DNA of 32,207 nucleotides. Source: DASRDU01 sp035560235 (GTDB lineage Bacteria; Acidobacteriota; Blastocatellia; RBC074). Shown one piece after another: positions 21,720-30,804 of this stretch. The notes beneath the pieces are model-generated. The model was not told the origin of the DNA. It saw only the letters and a program-made list of their open reading frames with translations, and made no database searches. Location: contig DATMAG010000059.1 of assembly GCA_035560235.1 (NCBI GenBank), forward strand, positions 1-32,207, read 5' to 3'. Numbering within the stretch: position 1 is the first letter of the stretch; every line of letters begins with the position of its first letter. A program made the translations under genes and the position numbers.

Positions 21720-23500
21720 TCAGTTCCCCGATGCAGCCTTCGGCTGTTCAAGCTCAACTCTGATCGGCAGCTTCATCTTTTCCCACCGGATCACCACACT
21801 GGCTGAAGTCGGAGAGAGCAGTTCGAAGTCGTAACTCAGCCACTCCTGATGCTCAGCCGTCTGCGGCTTCACCTTCACGCGCAGCGCATCGTACTCGGGG
21901 TTGTAATAGAAATGCCCCCACTGGCCCGGCACGCGATTGAAGATCACCGTCCATTCATTTTCAGTCGGAATGGTGAAGAGCGCGTAACTGCCCGCCGCAA
22001 GTTTCTGCCCCTCAATCAGCACGTCGCTCGACAGCGTGATGTAAGTCGCCTCGTTTGCGCCTGCGCGCCAGAGCCGGTTGTAGGGCACGAGCTGACCCCA
22101 GATCTGTCGTTTGCTGACCTGCGGGCGGCCATACGTGATTGAGATTTTCGTCGCGCCGAGCTGCTGCAAGACTGCGCCGCGCGGGCTTGGCCGCGCAGCC
22201 ATTTCAGCAGACCTGCGCCCCTCGACCGGTCTGCCTGCCAGAAAGGCTTCGATTGCCCGGTCGAGTTCCTGCGGCGCTTCTTCGGTCAGGTAAGAGCGGG
22301 TGTTCTCAAACGGCACGACAGTCAGCGGAATTGACGGATACCGCAGTTTTATTTCGCCCCACTCAGCCGGAGTCGAATTGCCCTGCCCCGGCGAATTGTC
22401 ATCGTGAATGGCCAGGAGTTCGAGCAGCGGCGTTTTGAGCCGGCCAAATTCGCCACGCAGGTCGCTGCTGAAGAGTTCCGTGTTGTAACGATAGGCGCGC
22501 GGATCAGACCCGGCAGCGGCGCTCGTGGCAATCGCTCTGGCGCGCGTTTCATCGCGCAGGTTCACGGTGATCTGCGGCACCGGCATCAGCTTCACTCGCG
22601 CTTCGGCTGATTCGCGCGAAGTGAGCAGCAGCGGCAGCATCAGTTCCTGCAGCACGCCGATGATTCCGGGCTGCCGCATCAGCACTGCCGGACGCTCTTC
22701 GGGCGTGGCCGGCCAGTCAGGATTCGCGAGCGATCTGAACGGCAAATAAACATTCCCGTCAATCAGCACGGCAGCGCGAATTTTGTCAGGATGATTGAGC
22801 GCCAGCCGCGTCGCCAGCAGTGAACTGCCCGCCAGCCCGACCACTACGGGTCTGCTCAGCCGGTTCCTTTCGATCAGCGCGAGCACGCCCTGCCCGGCGC
22901 CGTCCCACCACGGAGTCTTCTTCAGATCGAGCACTGCCGGGCGCGGCGGCGCAGGCGTGCCGCCGCGCCCGGCAGCGTGACGGCATACATCGTGTACCGC
23001 TCGGCGTTGCGCTCCATAAAGCTCTGCCAGATCGTCCAGTCGGTTCGCACGTCGCTGATCAGAATCATCGGCACCGGGCCGCGCCCGCGCTTTTCAACGT
23101 GACCGAGTTCTCCGAGCGGAGTGTTGCTTCTGCTGACCGGCTTCGCGGTCGGGTCGGTAATCAGCGCGTGAATCACTTTGCCCTGATTCTGACTGAAGCG
23201 GTTCAGAAATGGTTCGGGCGGCGGCGTGGTTCCGGCAGCGCGAAAGATCATCTGCACCATTTCCCTGAGCGCTCCCTGCCGCTCTTCAAGCGTGCTCGCG
23301 GGCGCGTGCAGCTTCACCCGCAGCTCAGCGAGCCGCCCGGTTTCAGCGGGCGTGAATTTTGAATCGCAACTGAAGTAGCGAAGAGTTGATTCAACCCAGG
23401 CTCTGGTTTCAGCCGGATCCTGAGCCGGAGTTGTAACCTGTATTGCAGTCAGCGTGAGTGCGAGCGCCGCAATGCGAATGAGGTGCAGACTGGTGCGCAT
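21720..23500 (-). pseudogene. alpha/beta hydrolase-DUF2911 fusion, split by a frameshift
   Basis: Two frames make one protein. The first (23500 to 22922) begins with ATG and AAGGAG 7 nt upstream. It has a signal peptide and runs to GRGPVPMILISDVRTDW and YAVTLPG, the first strands of an alpha/beta hydrolase, then reads out of frame to a stop. The second frame (from about 22968 to 21720) continues with VVVGLAGSSLLATRLAL, a nucleophile-elbow-like GxxGS, and NHPDKIRAAVLID. After that comes a C-terminal DUF2911 domain (KISITYGRPQVSKRQIWGQLVPYN, WRAGANEAT). One extra G in the GGG at 22968-22970 would join them as LPGRGGTPAPPRPAVLDLK. The lesion lies in a perfect palindrome. It may be a real mutation or a sequencing error. 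The substrate is unknown. Confidence 0.8.
22934..22975. repeat. perfect 17-bp GC palindrome at the frameshift
   Basis: CTGCCGGGCGCGGCGGC at 22934-22950 and its exact reverse complement at 22959-22975 flank an 8-nt loop. The missing base that breaks the hydrolase frame would fall in the right arm at 22968-22970. Restoring it would make the palindrome imperfect. Confidence 0.85.
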
Positions 23501-23544
23501 AAACTGTCTCCTTCTCTGTAGTGACAACGATGAACGAAGCGGGA

Positions 23545-23698
23545 GCGAAGGCGCAGCAATCCAAACCGGACAGGGCAACCACGAACCAAATGCGGATTGC
23601 AGAATGCGGAATGTGGAATCCGGAGAGCGATCCGTAATTCCGCACTCCACACTGAGACATTCGGGTGCATTCGTGGCAGTGCTCCCCTGCGCCTTCGC
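23545..23698. repeat. nested palindromic intergenic repeat
   Basis: The outer arms GCGAAGGCGCAG (23545-23556) and CTGCGCCTTCGC (23687-23698) enclose CCACGAA (23579-23585) and TTCGTGG (23670-23676). The centre is full of GCGGATTGCAGAATGCGGAATG-like words. It occupies most of the 292-nt gap between the response regulator and the hydrolase; I see no gene in that gap. Confidence 0.75.
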
Positions 23699-23792
23699 CG
23701 CACTGAACGAAGGCATCAGAGGCCGGGATGCGGATTTGAAACGAACGGGACGAACAATGAAGTGAACCGGCTCGCGGCTGAAGCAGACCGGA

Positions 23793-24578
23793 TCAGAGTT
23801 CGGAGCCGAGCAGCAGTTGCAGCTTGTCGCGGCAGCTGTGGCTCAGCCTGAGGTGTGTGCCGTTGCTGAGAATGACCGTGTATTCGCCGTGCGAGTGCGG
23901 CTGCAGTTCGCGCAGCCGTGCGAGATTGATGATCGTCGAGCGGTGGATGTGCAGAAAGCGCTGCGGATCGAGCCGCGCTTCAAGATGACTGAGCGTTTCG
24001 CGCAGCAGGTGCGACCGCTCGCCCGTATGCAGCCGCGCATAACAGCCTTCGGCTTCGATCCAGTCAATCTCATCGGTGGGGATAAAACTGATGCGTCCGG
24101 CTGATCTGACAATCAGGCGCGAGGCCGGGGGCATCCGGTCGGAGCGCCGCCCCTGATAATCCGCAAGCAGCGCCTGCAGCTGCGCGCCGAGTCCCTGAAG
24201 CTTGTGCTGCCGCACCTGCCGCGCGGCCCGCTCCAGCGTCTGCTCGAAGCGTTCGTCATCAAACGGCTTGAGCAGGTAATCGAGCGCGTGAAATTCAAAC
24301 GCCCGCACCGCGTACTGATCAAAGGCCGTGACAAAGACAATGACCGGCAGGCGTTCGGCAGGCAGTGATTTCAGCACGCCGAAGCCGTCGAGATCAGGCA
24401 TCTGCACATCCAGAAAGACCAGTTCAGGCCCGCGCTGCTCAATCGCGCTGACGGCTTCGCGGCCATTGGCGCATTCCCCGACAAGGCTGAATTCATTCCG
24501 ACCGCGCAGCAGGTTGCGCAGTCGCCGCCGCGCCAGTGGCTCATCATCAACAATCAGTGGGCGAATCGTCTGTGCCAT
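23793..24578 (-). CDS. LytTR-type response regulator
   Basis: The protein has 261 residues. The receiver domain (about 5-125) has acidic pocket D11/D12, the phospho-acceptor D57 (VFLDVQMPDLDG), T84 and K104 (LLKPFD). A linker leads to a C-terminal LytTR DNA-binding domain (about 155-258) with IDWIEAEGCYARLHT, FLHIHRSTIINLARL and NGTHLRLSHSCRDKL. The ATG at 24578 has no clear ribosome binding site. The gene lies 37 nt after its partner kinase, so translation is likely coupled. Its targets are unknown. LytTR proteins bind direct repeats, and I could not assign any here. Confidence 0.96.
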   Translation of the reverse strand: MAQTIRPLIVDDEPLARRRLRNLLRGRNEFSLVGECANGREAVSAIEQRGPELVFLDVQMPDLDGFGVLKSLPAERLPVIVFVTAFDQYAVRAFEFHALDYLLKPFDDERFEQTLERAARQVRQHKLQGLGAQLQALLADYQGRRSDRMPPASRLIVRSAGRISFIPTDEIDWIEAEGCYARLHTGERSHLLRETLSHLEARLDPQRFLHIHRSTIINLARLRELQPHSHGEYTVILSNGTHLRLSHSCRDKLQLLLGSEL

Positions 24579-24615
24579 GAGTTTCGATCACGGGTGAATC
24601 TGAACGAAGCACAAT

Positions 24616-25806
24616 TCATTGCAGCTCAGGTTCAGACTCTGACCCGTTCTTCATTCGTGCCGCTTCGTGCTCATTCGCGGCTGGTTTTTTCTGAAACGGA
24701 ATCGTGATCTTCACGATGACTCCGCCACCTTCGGCGCTCGCGATCTCCAGCCGGTCGGTTTCGCCGTAAAGCTGTCGCAGTCGCGCGCGCGTGTTGGCGA
24801 GGCCGATGCCTTCTCTGAACTGACCGCTCTTGCGCGCAAGCCCCGGCCCGTCGTCGCGCACCTGCAATTCAAGCCTGTCAGCATTGCGCTGCGCGCTGAT
24901 TTCGATCAGTCCGGCAGTGGATGAAGGCGCAATGCCGTGACGAATGGCGTTTTCGACTATTGGCTGCAGAATCAGATTGGGAACAGCGGCTTCAAGCAGG
25001 GCCGGATCAATCTGCATCCGCACCTTCAAACGATCCTGAAAACGGATTTGTTCGATCTCGAGATAGCGCCTGAGCGCGTCGAGTTCCTCACTGAGCGGCA
25101 CCTCCTGCCGCCCGGCATTCTCAAGCGTCAGCCGCAGCAGTTCGCTCAGCCGCGCAATCATTCGCCGTGCCGCCCGCACATCATCTTCCATCAGCGCTGA
25201 AATCGCGTGCAGCGTATTGAAGAGAAAATGCGGATGAAGCTGCATCTTCAGCGCCTCAAGCTGCGCCTGCGCGAGTTGCGCCTCAAGCTGCGCGGCCTGC
25301 AGCTGCTGCTCACGGAAGCGCCGGTAATATTCAAACGCATAACCCGCGCCGAGAATTGACCAGTAAGTGATCTCGCTGATCGGAATGCGCGCCAGTGTGC
25401 GCGTGCCAAGCAGATGAAGAAACGATCCGGTCATCGCCTCACGCCCGAACAGCTTCGTCAGCAGCAGCGAAACGAGCGTCGTGAGAGCGGCGTAAACGAG
25501 ACTCAGCCCCAGATGCACCGGCAGCATTCGCAGCCATCGCCGTCGCTCCAGCCTGAAACGCCGCCCGGCCAGTGGAATCGCCGAAGCCAGCAGCGCCACC
25601 GGCAGCCACCACGTGATCTGTTCAAGCAGCAGCAGCGCCCAGGGAAACGACTCCCGCATCCCCATCCAGCCGAACCGCTGGCTGAACCAGAGCGTCGTTG
25701 TATTGATGAGAATGAAGAGCGCGCAGACACCGAAAATCAGCGCGTATCCGGCGATCACGCGCCTCGTTCCGACAGTCTCTGTTCCCGCAGTGAAGGAAGG
25801 TTTCAT
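24616..25806 (-). CDS. LytS/YehU-type sensor histidine kinase
   Basis: With the ATG at 25806 the protein has 396 residues. It has four transmembrane segments in the first 155 residues and no clear periplasmic sensor domain. A glutamine/alanine coiled coil (EQQLQAAQLEAQLAQAQLEA) follows. The His_kinase core LHPHFLFNTLHAIS has the phospho-histidine at about 193, the N-box is PNLILQPIVENAIRHG, and the ATPase has DDGPGL and GIGLANTRARL. In-frame starts further upstream (ATG 25866, GTG 25884) are possible, and none has a good ribosome binding site. It transmits to the LytTR regulator downstream. The signal is unknown. A dihaem cytochrome gene starts divergently at 25926, so the pair may control it; that is inference. 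Confidence 0.93.
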   Translation of the reverse strand: MKPSFTAGTETVGTRRVIAGYALIFGVCALFILINTTTLWFSQRFGWMGMRESFPWALLLLEQITWWLPVALLASAIPLAGRRFRLERRRWLRMLPVHLGLSLVYAALTTLVSLLLTKLFGREAMTGSFLHLLGTRTLARIPISEITYWSILGAGYAFEYYRRFREQQLQAAQLEAQLAQAQLEALKMQLHPHFLFNTLHAISALMEDDVRAARRMIARLSELLRLTLENAGRQEVPLSEELDALRRYLEIEQIRFQDRLKVRMQIDPALLEAAVPNLILQPIVENAIRHGIAPSSTAGLIEISAQRNADRLELQVRDDGPGLARKSGQFREGIGLANTRARLRQLYGETDRLEIASAEGGGVIVKITIPFQKKPAANEHEAARMKNGSESEPELQ

Positions 25807-25925
25807 CTGTCCAGGGTTAGCATCTGCATCGTGATTGTGGATAATGAGCGCGGCACTCACTGTCATACGCACTATCCGCAGCACTTGTTTCAGCGATCAA
25901 TCGCACAACCCCGAAGGAGGATTGT

Positions 25926-27053
25926 ATGCGCCGTTCTGCAATACAGCGCAATCTGATGCTGACCGTTCTGATGCCGGCCCTGACTGTGATGAGTCTGATC
26001 GGCCTGAAGGCCGGCGCACAGCAGCAGGCTGCCGCTCCAGCCGAAGAGACGATGGAGCAGAAGCACAAAAACATTCAGGCTCTGAAAGGCGTGCCCGCCG
26101 CGCAGCTCTATCCGATTATGAATCAGTTCAACGTCGCGCTCGGCGTTGACTGCGCGTTCTGCCACGTCAAAAACGGCGAGCAGTGGGAATGGGAAAAGGA
26201 CGACAAGCGCGCCAAACAGACCGCGCGAAAGATGATTCAACTGACGCTCGACCTGAACAAAAACTATTTTCAGGGCCGCCCGCAGGTCAGCTGCTACACC
26301 TGCCATCAGGGCGATGAACACCCGCGCGGCGTCTCGCCGCTGCCGATTGATTTTGCCGCGAAGCACGAAGAACCTGCGCGCCCGGCGGCTGGAAGCTGGC
26401 CGACTCCGCAGCAGATTCTCGACAAATACACCCAGGCCATCGGCAGTGCTGAAGCCATCGCCAGATTCAACAGCCGCGTTCTCAAAGGTTCATACGTCAC
26501 CGCCAGAGGCCAGAGCTTCCCGCTCGAAATCAGAATCGCCGGGCCTGACAAATGGGTCTGGACGATGGAGCTTCAGGGAATGGGCAGACAGACCGTCGGC
26601 ATGAACGGCACGACTGCGTGGTTCAAAAACGACCGCGAGAACCGCCCGCTGTCGCCCGTCGAACAGAGCCGCTTCAGCAGCCAGGCCAGAGGGCTTGAAC
26701 TGCTTCAACTGAGCGCGCCGTATCCGCGCCTGAATTTCGGCGGCAAAACAAAAATCGGTGAGCGCGAAGCGTGGGTGCTGGCCGGAATGACGCCTGATAA
26801 AAAGCGCGTGCGTTATTTCTTCGACACGCAGACGGGCCTGCTGCTGCGCCGCATCGTGAATACCGAAACTGTCGTCGGCCTGGATCCTGAACAGACCGAT
26901 TACGAGGATTACCGCGACGTGAACGGCGTCAAAGTTCCCTTCACCGTTCGCACGTCGTATCTCGATCCGTTCTTCACAGCGACACGCAGATTCACCGAAA
27001 TCAAAAGCGCCGCGGCTGACGAAGCGCAGTTCACTCCGCCGGCCAGGCAGTAA
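25926..27053 (+). CDS. dihaem cytochrome c, reaction-centre-cytochrome-like
   Basis: This is a 375-residue exported protein. A signal peptide (to about AGAQQ, 32) is followed by a domain with two haem motifs, CAFCH (76-80) and CYTCH (123-127). The surrounding sequence (LYPIMNQFNVALGVDCAFCH, DDKRAKQTARKMIQLTLDLN) matches the photosynthetic reaction centre cytochrome subunit family (PF02276-like) as it occurs in non-phototrophic Acidobacteriota. Residues from about 155 form a second domain, probably beta-rich, with DYRDVNGVKVPFTVRT, similar to outer-membrane lipoprotein-sorting-like folds. GAAGGAGG lies 5 nt before the ATG. Nothing in the window indicates photosynthesis. The partner is unknown. 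Confidence 0.92.
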   Translation: MRRSAIQRNLMLTVLMPALTVMSLIGLKAGAQQQAAAPAEETMEQKHKNIQALKGVPAAQLYPIMNQFNVALGVDCAFCHVKNGEQWEWEKDDKRAKQTARKMIQLTLDLNKNYFQGRPQVSCYTCHQGDEHPRGVSPLPIDFAAKHEEPARPAAGSWPTPQQILDKYTQAIGSAEAIARFNSRVLKGSYVTARGQSFPLEIRIAGPDKWVWTMELQGMGRQTVGMNGTTAWFKNDRENRPLSPVEQSRFSSQARGLELLQLSAPYPRLNFGGKTKIGEREAWVLAGMTPDKKRVRYFFDTQTGLLLRRIVNTETVVGLDPEQTDYEDYRDVNGVKVPFTVRTSYLDPFFTATRRFTEIKSAAADEAQFTPPARQ

Positions 27054-27059
27054 CAGACG

Positions 27060-27150
27060 CATTCTCCATTCTCCATTCTCAACTCTTCATTACCGGCAGG
27101 CGATGACATTCGCATCCCTGCGAAGAATGGAGAATGGAAAATTGAGAATG
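27060..27150. repeat. palindromic repeat (CTCCATTCTC words)
   Basis: The left arm at 27060-27091 (CATTCTCCATTCTCCATTC, then TCAACTCTTCATT) pairs imperfectly with 27126-27150 (AATGGAGAATGGAAAATTG, then AGAATG). An inner GCAGG/CCTGC pairing extends the hairpin. It fills the gap between the dihaem cytochrome and the beta-propeller gene. Confidence 0.75.
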
Positions 27151-27173
27151 GGCGAAATTCGAGGTGACGATCC

Positions 27174-28280
27174 ATGCGCCTTTTCCAGTACTTCAGTCGC
27201 CGGGCAGCGGCCTTCGTGCTGCTCGCTCTGTTCGCGCAGACGAATCAGTTGTGGAAGTTCGACACCGGCGGCTGAGTTTATTCAACGCCTGCGGTCGCGG
27301 GCGAGCTGGTCTTTATTGGTTCGTGCGCGGGCGTGTTCTATGCGCTCGATAAAAGGACGGGCCAGGAACGCTGGACATACGACATCAAAAAGGATGGCAG
27401 TCAGACCAGCTTTCACGGCGATCCGGTGATGACTGACGAACTCATCATCATCGGCACTGACGGAGACCGCACGGCGAATGCCGTGGGTCACGTTTATGCC
27501 TTTGAAAAAACCACAGGCAAAGTGCGGTGGAAGTATCCGGCCAGAGGCGGCGTGCCGACCGATGTGGTGCGCTCCGGGGCGCTGCTCCTTGCAGCGACGA
27601 TGGCCGATGAACTGATCTGCCTTGAGCTTCAGACCGGCAAATTGAAATGGAACTTTGCCGGTGAACCGAAGGATGACCGGCTGCTCAGCCGCGCTCCGGC
27701 AGTGGCTGGCAGTCAGGTCTTTTTCGGAACGCTCGGCGGGCAGGTTTACTCATTCGATGCGAGGACAGGCAGACAACTCTGGCAGCGTAACCTTGCGGCG
27801 CCGGTGTCGGCTTCAGTGATCGCGCAGGGCAATGAGCTTTATGTCGGCACTGTGAATGGAAAGCTCTTTCGCCTGAGTCAGCAGACCGGCGAGGTGCTGA
27901 GCGAGGTGACGCTCGAAGGCGCAGTCAGCGGCGCGCCCGTCGTTGCAGGCAGTCTGCTGATAGTGATGCACGGGAAGGATGAACAGGATCTGCTGCTGAC
28001 CGCGCTCGATCTGTCGCTCAAAAAAACGCTCTGGCAGCAGAAGAACAACTGGTGCAGTTCACGCCCGCATCTCTGGCGCGGCCTGGCGCTCGCTGGCAAC
28101 ACGCGGGGCGAAGTTGCGGCGGTGCGCCTTGCAGACGGCGCGATTCAATGGACAGAGAAACTGCGCGGCCCCGTTCGCAGCATCGGCAGCGAGCCTGAAG
28201 GCAAAGACGCGAGTATCTATGTCGGCACGCAGCGCGGAATGCTCTTCGCCTTCGATGCTGAAAAATCGGCCAGCCGGTAA
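27174..28280 (+). pseudogene. exported PQQ-type beta-propeller protein with an in-frame TGA
   Basis: The ATG at 27174 (GAGGTGA upstream) opens a frame encoding a signal peptide (AAAFVLLALFAQ) and the first propeller strand LWKFDTGG. It then meets TGA at 27273-27275 (codon 34). The same frame continues as VYSTPAVAGELVFIGSCAG and onward through repeated PQQ-like blades (ALDKRTGQERW, AFEKTTGKVRWKY, SFDARTGRQLWQRN). It runs to 28280, 368 codons including the TGA. The continuity of the motif across the stop shows a single base change. The first later start I see is GTG at 27333, which would lose the signal peptide. It may be a young pseudogene, a sequencing error or, much less likely, recoding. 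The family often acts as a periplasmic scaffold or PQQ-enzyme-like fold; no activity can be assigned. Confidence 0.8.
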
Positions 28281-28283
28281 AAT

Positions 28284-30713
28284 TCACTCGCAGCGCAGCG
28301 CCACAATCGGATCAACCTTCGCTGCACGCCGCGCCGGGACGAGACACGCCACGAGCGCCACCGCAAGCAGCAGCAGCGCGACTCCCGCGAGCGTCAGCGG
28401 ATCATTCGCGCTGACTTCAAAGAGCAGACTCTGCATCAGCCGCGTCAGCCCGAGCGACGCAATCACGCCTGCGCCGATGCCGAGCAGCGCCAGGCTCAGC
28501 CCCTTGCGCACAACCAGCGCCAGAATGTCGCGCCGCCCTGCGCCGAGCGCCATCCGCACGCCCATTTCCGGCGTGTGCTGCACGACGAAGTAAGACAGCA
28601 CTCCGTAAATTCCGAGCGCCGCCAGCACCAGCGCCAGCCCGGCAAAGACCGCGAGCAGCGTCATCCCCAGGCGGCGCGGCTGCGTCTCCTCGCCCAGAAT
28701 CTCATCCATCGTTCTGATGTTTGAAATCGGCTGATCGGGATCAATCGCGCGAATCTCGCGGCGCACGGCGGCCACAAGGCTTTCAGGTTCGACTGCAGTG
28801 CGAATGACCAGATCGCGCGGCGCATACCAGGGCTGCTGTTTTGCCTGCTGATACGGCTGATACATTTCAGCCTTGACCGGCGCGTCCAGCCCCATCTGAC
28901 GAACATCAGCGACGATGCCAACAACAGTCAGCCAGGGCACGTCGGAATCAGGATCACCGATTTTGAAGCGTTTGCCGAGGGCATCTTCGTTCGGCCAGTA
29001 CTCTCGCGCCATCGTTTCGTTGATGATCGCCACCGGCAGCGAATTCGCCTGATCGCGGCTGTCGAAGTAACGTCCGCGCCGCAGCGGAATGCCCATCGTC
29101 TTCAGGTAATCGGCGCTCACCTGACGGTGATTGGCGTCGTATGACAGCCCCGGCAGCGGCTGCTGAGTATTTTCAGGCACGAAGCCGCTCGTGCCGCCCT
29201 TCCATTCCAGCGGGACGGAGGTCGTGTAGCCGACCGAAATGACTCCGGGCAGTGCGCCGACGCGCGCGCGCACCTGATCGTAAAAGGCCGTGCGCTGTTC
29301 AGGCTGTGCGTATTTGTTCTGCGGCAGCGGCGTGCGCATCGTCAGCACGTTTTCCGGGCGCAGTCCCGCATACTGCTGGCGCAGTTTGTGGAAGGTCTGA
29401 ATCAGCAGCCCCGCGCCGACCAGCAGCACCAGCGAAAGCGCAATCTCAGCCACGACGAGCGCGCTGCGCAGGCGACGGCTGCCCAGGTTCACCGCGCGCC
29501 CGCTGCCCTGTTTGAGCGCCTCGTTCTGATTGAACCTCGCTGCCTGGAGCGCCGGAACGAGGCCGAAAAGAATGCCGGTCAGCATTGAAATCAGCAGCGT
29601 GAACACGAGCATCCTGCCGTCAGGTTCAAGGCTGACGGTCAGCGCCATCGTCGGCGGGATCAGTTGTTCGAGAAAAGCGAAACTCCACACGGCAAAGAGC
29701 AGCCCGAGCGCGCCGCCGATGCCGGAAAGCAGGATGCTTTCAGTCAGCAGTTGTCTGACGATGCGCCAGCGCCCGGCTCCGAGCGCGGCTCTGACGGCGA
29801 TTTCGCGGTTGCGCGCAGCGGCGCGGGCAAGCAGCAGACTCGCGATGTTCGCGCACGCAATCAGCAGCACGCAGCCGACCGCGACGAGCAGCACCATCAG
29901 CGGGCGGCGAATGTCACCGGCCAGTTGTTCGCGCAGCGGCAGCACGTATGCCCCGATGCGCGCGGCCTGGTTCGGATAAGTGCGCGCAATCTGCTCCATC
30001 ACCGCGCCGATGTCAGCATTCGCCTGCGCCACAGTCACCCCGGGTTTGAGTCGCCCCACAACTTTCAGGTAATGACTGCCGCGCTCAGTGCGCTCTTCCG
30101 CCGTGAGCGCCAGCGGCGTCCACAGCCCGATGTATCTTTCCAGAAACTGAAATCCGCGCGGCATCACGCCGATGACTCTGTATTTTTCGCCGTTGAGCAG
30201 AATGTCTTTGCCGATAACTGACGGCTCGCCACCAAAGCGTCGCTGCCAGAGGCCGTGACTGAGCATCACCACGCGGTTCGCGCCGGGCTGATCTTCAGCA
30301 GCGAGAAAGCTGCGCCCGAGCGCCGGTTGCACACCAAGCAGCGGAAAGAAATTCGCGGTTACTCTGTAAGCCTGAATCTTCTCAGGTTCACCGTCGCCCG
30401 TGAGGTTGAAGCTTCCTTCACTGAGCGCGGCCATTGACTCGAAGCTGCGGCTCTGCGCCTGCCAGTCAACGAAATTGGCCGGGGCCGGAGTGTTCTGCGG
30501 AAACCCGGCAAACGTGGCATCCTCCCACACCATCACGAGTTGCTCCGGTTCCGGAAACGGCAGCGGGCGCAGCAGCACCGCATTGACTACTGTAAAGATT
30601 GCCGTATTCGCGCCAATCCCCAGCGCCAGCGAAAGCGCCGCGACCAGAGTAAAACCGGGATTGCGCCGTATCAGCCGCAATCCATAACGTACGTCCTGCC
30701 AGAGTGTGTTCAT
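28284..30713 (-). CDS. MacB-like ABC transporter permease (acidobacterial duplicated orphan permease type)
   Basis: The protein has 809 residues with a duplicated MacB_PCD-FtsX layout. The first half has a membrane segment near 21-45 (LVAALSLALGIGANTAIFTVVNAVLLRPLP), a large periplasmic domain to about 280, and FtsX helices with ACANIASLLLARAAARNREIAVRAALGAGR. The second half begins near 430 (LRSALVVAEIALSLVLLVGAGLL) and ends with a second FtsX domain and VPARRAAKVDPIVALR. No ATPase gene is adjacent, so it is an 'orphan' permease as is common in Acidobacteriota. MacB relatives use mechanotransmission across the periplasm rather than import. The start ATG at 30713 matches the family N-terminus (QDVRYGLRLIRRNPGFT). 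It overlaps no neighbour; its stop is 3 nt from the convergent propeller gene. Confidence 0.94.
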   Translation of the reverse strand: MNTLWQDVRYGLRLIRRNPGFTLVAALSLALGIGANTAIFTVVNAVLLRPLPFPEPEQLVMVWEDATFAGFPQNTPAPANFVDWQAQSRSFESMAALSEGSFNLTGDGEPEKIQAYRVTANFFPLLGVQPALGRSFLAAEDQPGANRVVMLSHGLWQRRFGGEPSVIGKDILLNGEKYRVIGVMPRGFQFLERYIGLWTPLALTAEERTERGSHYLKVVGRLKPGVTVAQANADIGAVMEQIARTYPNQAARIGAYVLPLREQLAGDIRRPLMVLLVAVGCVLLIACANIASLLLARAAARNREIAVRAALGAGRWRIVRQLLTESILLSGIGGALGLLFAVWSFAFLEQLIPPTMALTVSLEPDGRMLVFTLLISMLTGILFGLVPALQAARFNQNEALKQGSGRAVNLGSRRLRSALVVAEIALSLVLLVGAGLLIQTFHKLRQQYAGLRPENVLTMRTPLPQNKYAQPEQRTAFYDQVRARVGALPGVISVGYTTSVPLEWKGGTSGFVPENTQQPLPGLSYDANHRQVSADYLKTMGIPLRRGRYFDSRDQANSLPVAIINETMAREYWPNEDALGKRFKIGDPDSDVPWLTVVGIVADVRQMGLDAPVKAEMYQPYQQAKQQPWYAPRDLVIRTAVEPESLVAAVRREIRAIDPDQPISNIRTMDEILGEETQPRRLGMTLLAVFAGLALVLAALGIYGVLSYFVVQHTPEMGVRMALGAGRRDILALVVRKGLSLALLGIGAGVIASLGLTRLMQSLLFEVSANDPLTLAGVALLLLAVALVACLVPARRAAKVDPIVALRCE

Positions 30714-30718
30714 AAAGC

Positions 30719-30801
30719 AGTGGTTAGTGGTCAGTGGTTAGTGGTCGGTGGTCAGCGGCTGACGATTCGTATTCATCACTGAACACTGACCACTAACCAC
30801 T
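30719..30801. repeat. palindromic repeat (AGTGGTTAGTGGTCAGTGG words)
   Basis: The left arm at 30719-30743 and the right arm at 30777-30801 are inverted copies matching at 23 of 25 positions, the clearest of this repeat type in the window. It lies in the 91-nt gap between the two permease genes. Confidence 0.9.
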
Positions 30802-30804
30802 TCT

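Noticed and set aside
27273..27302. Selenocysteine codon as an annotated feature
   Set aside because: The hairpin after the TGA is only superficially SECIS-like, no sel gene is in the window and the blade position is not a redox site. I kept it as a finding but annotate a disrupted gene.
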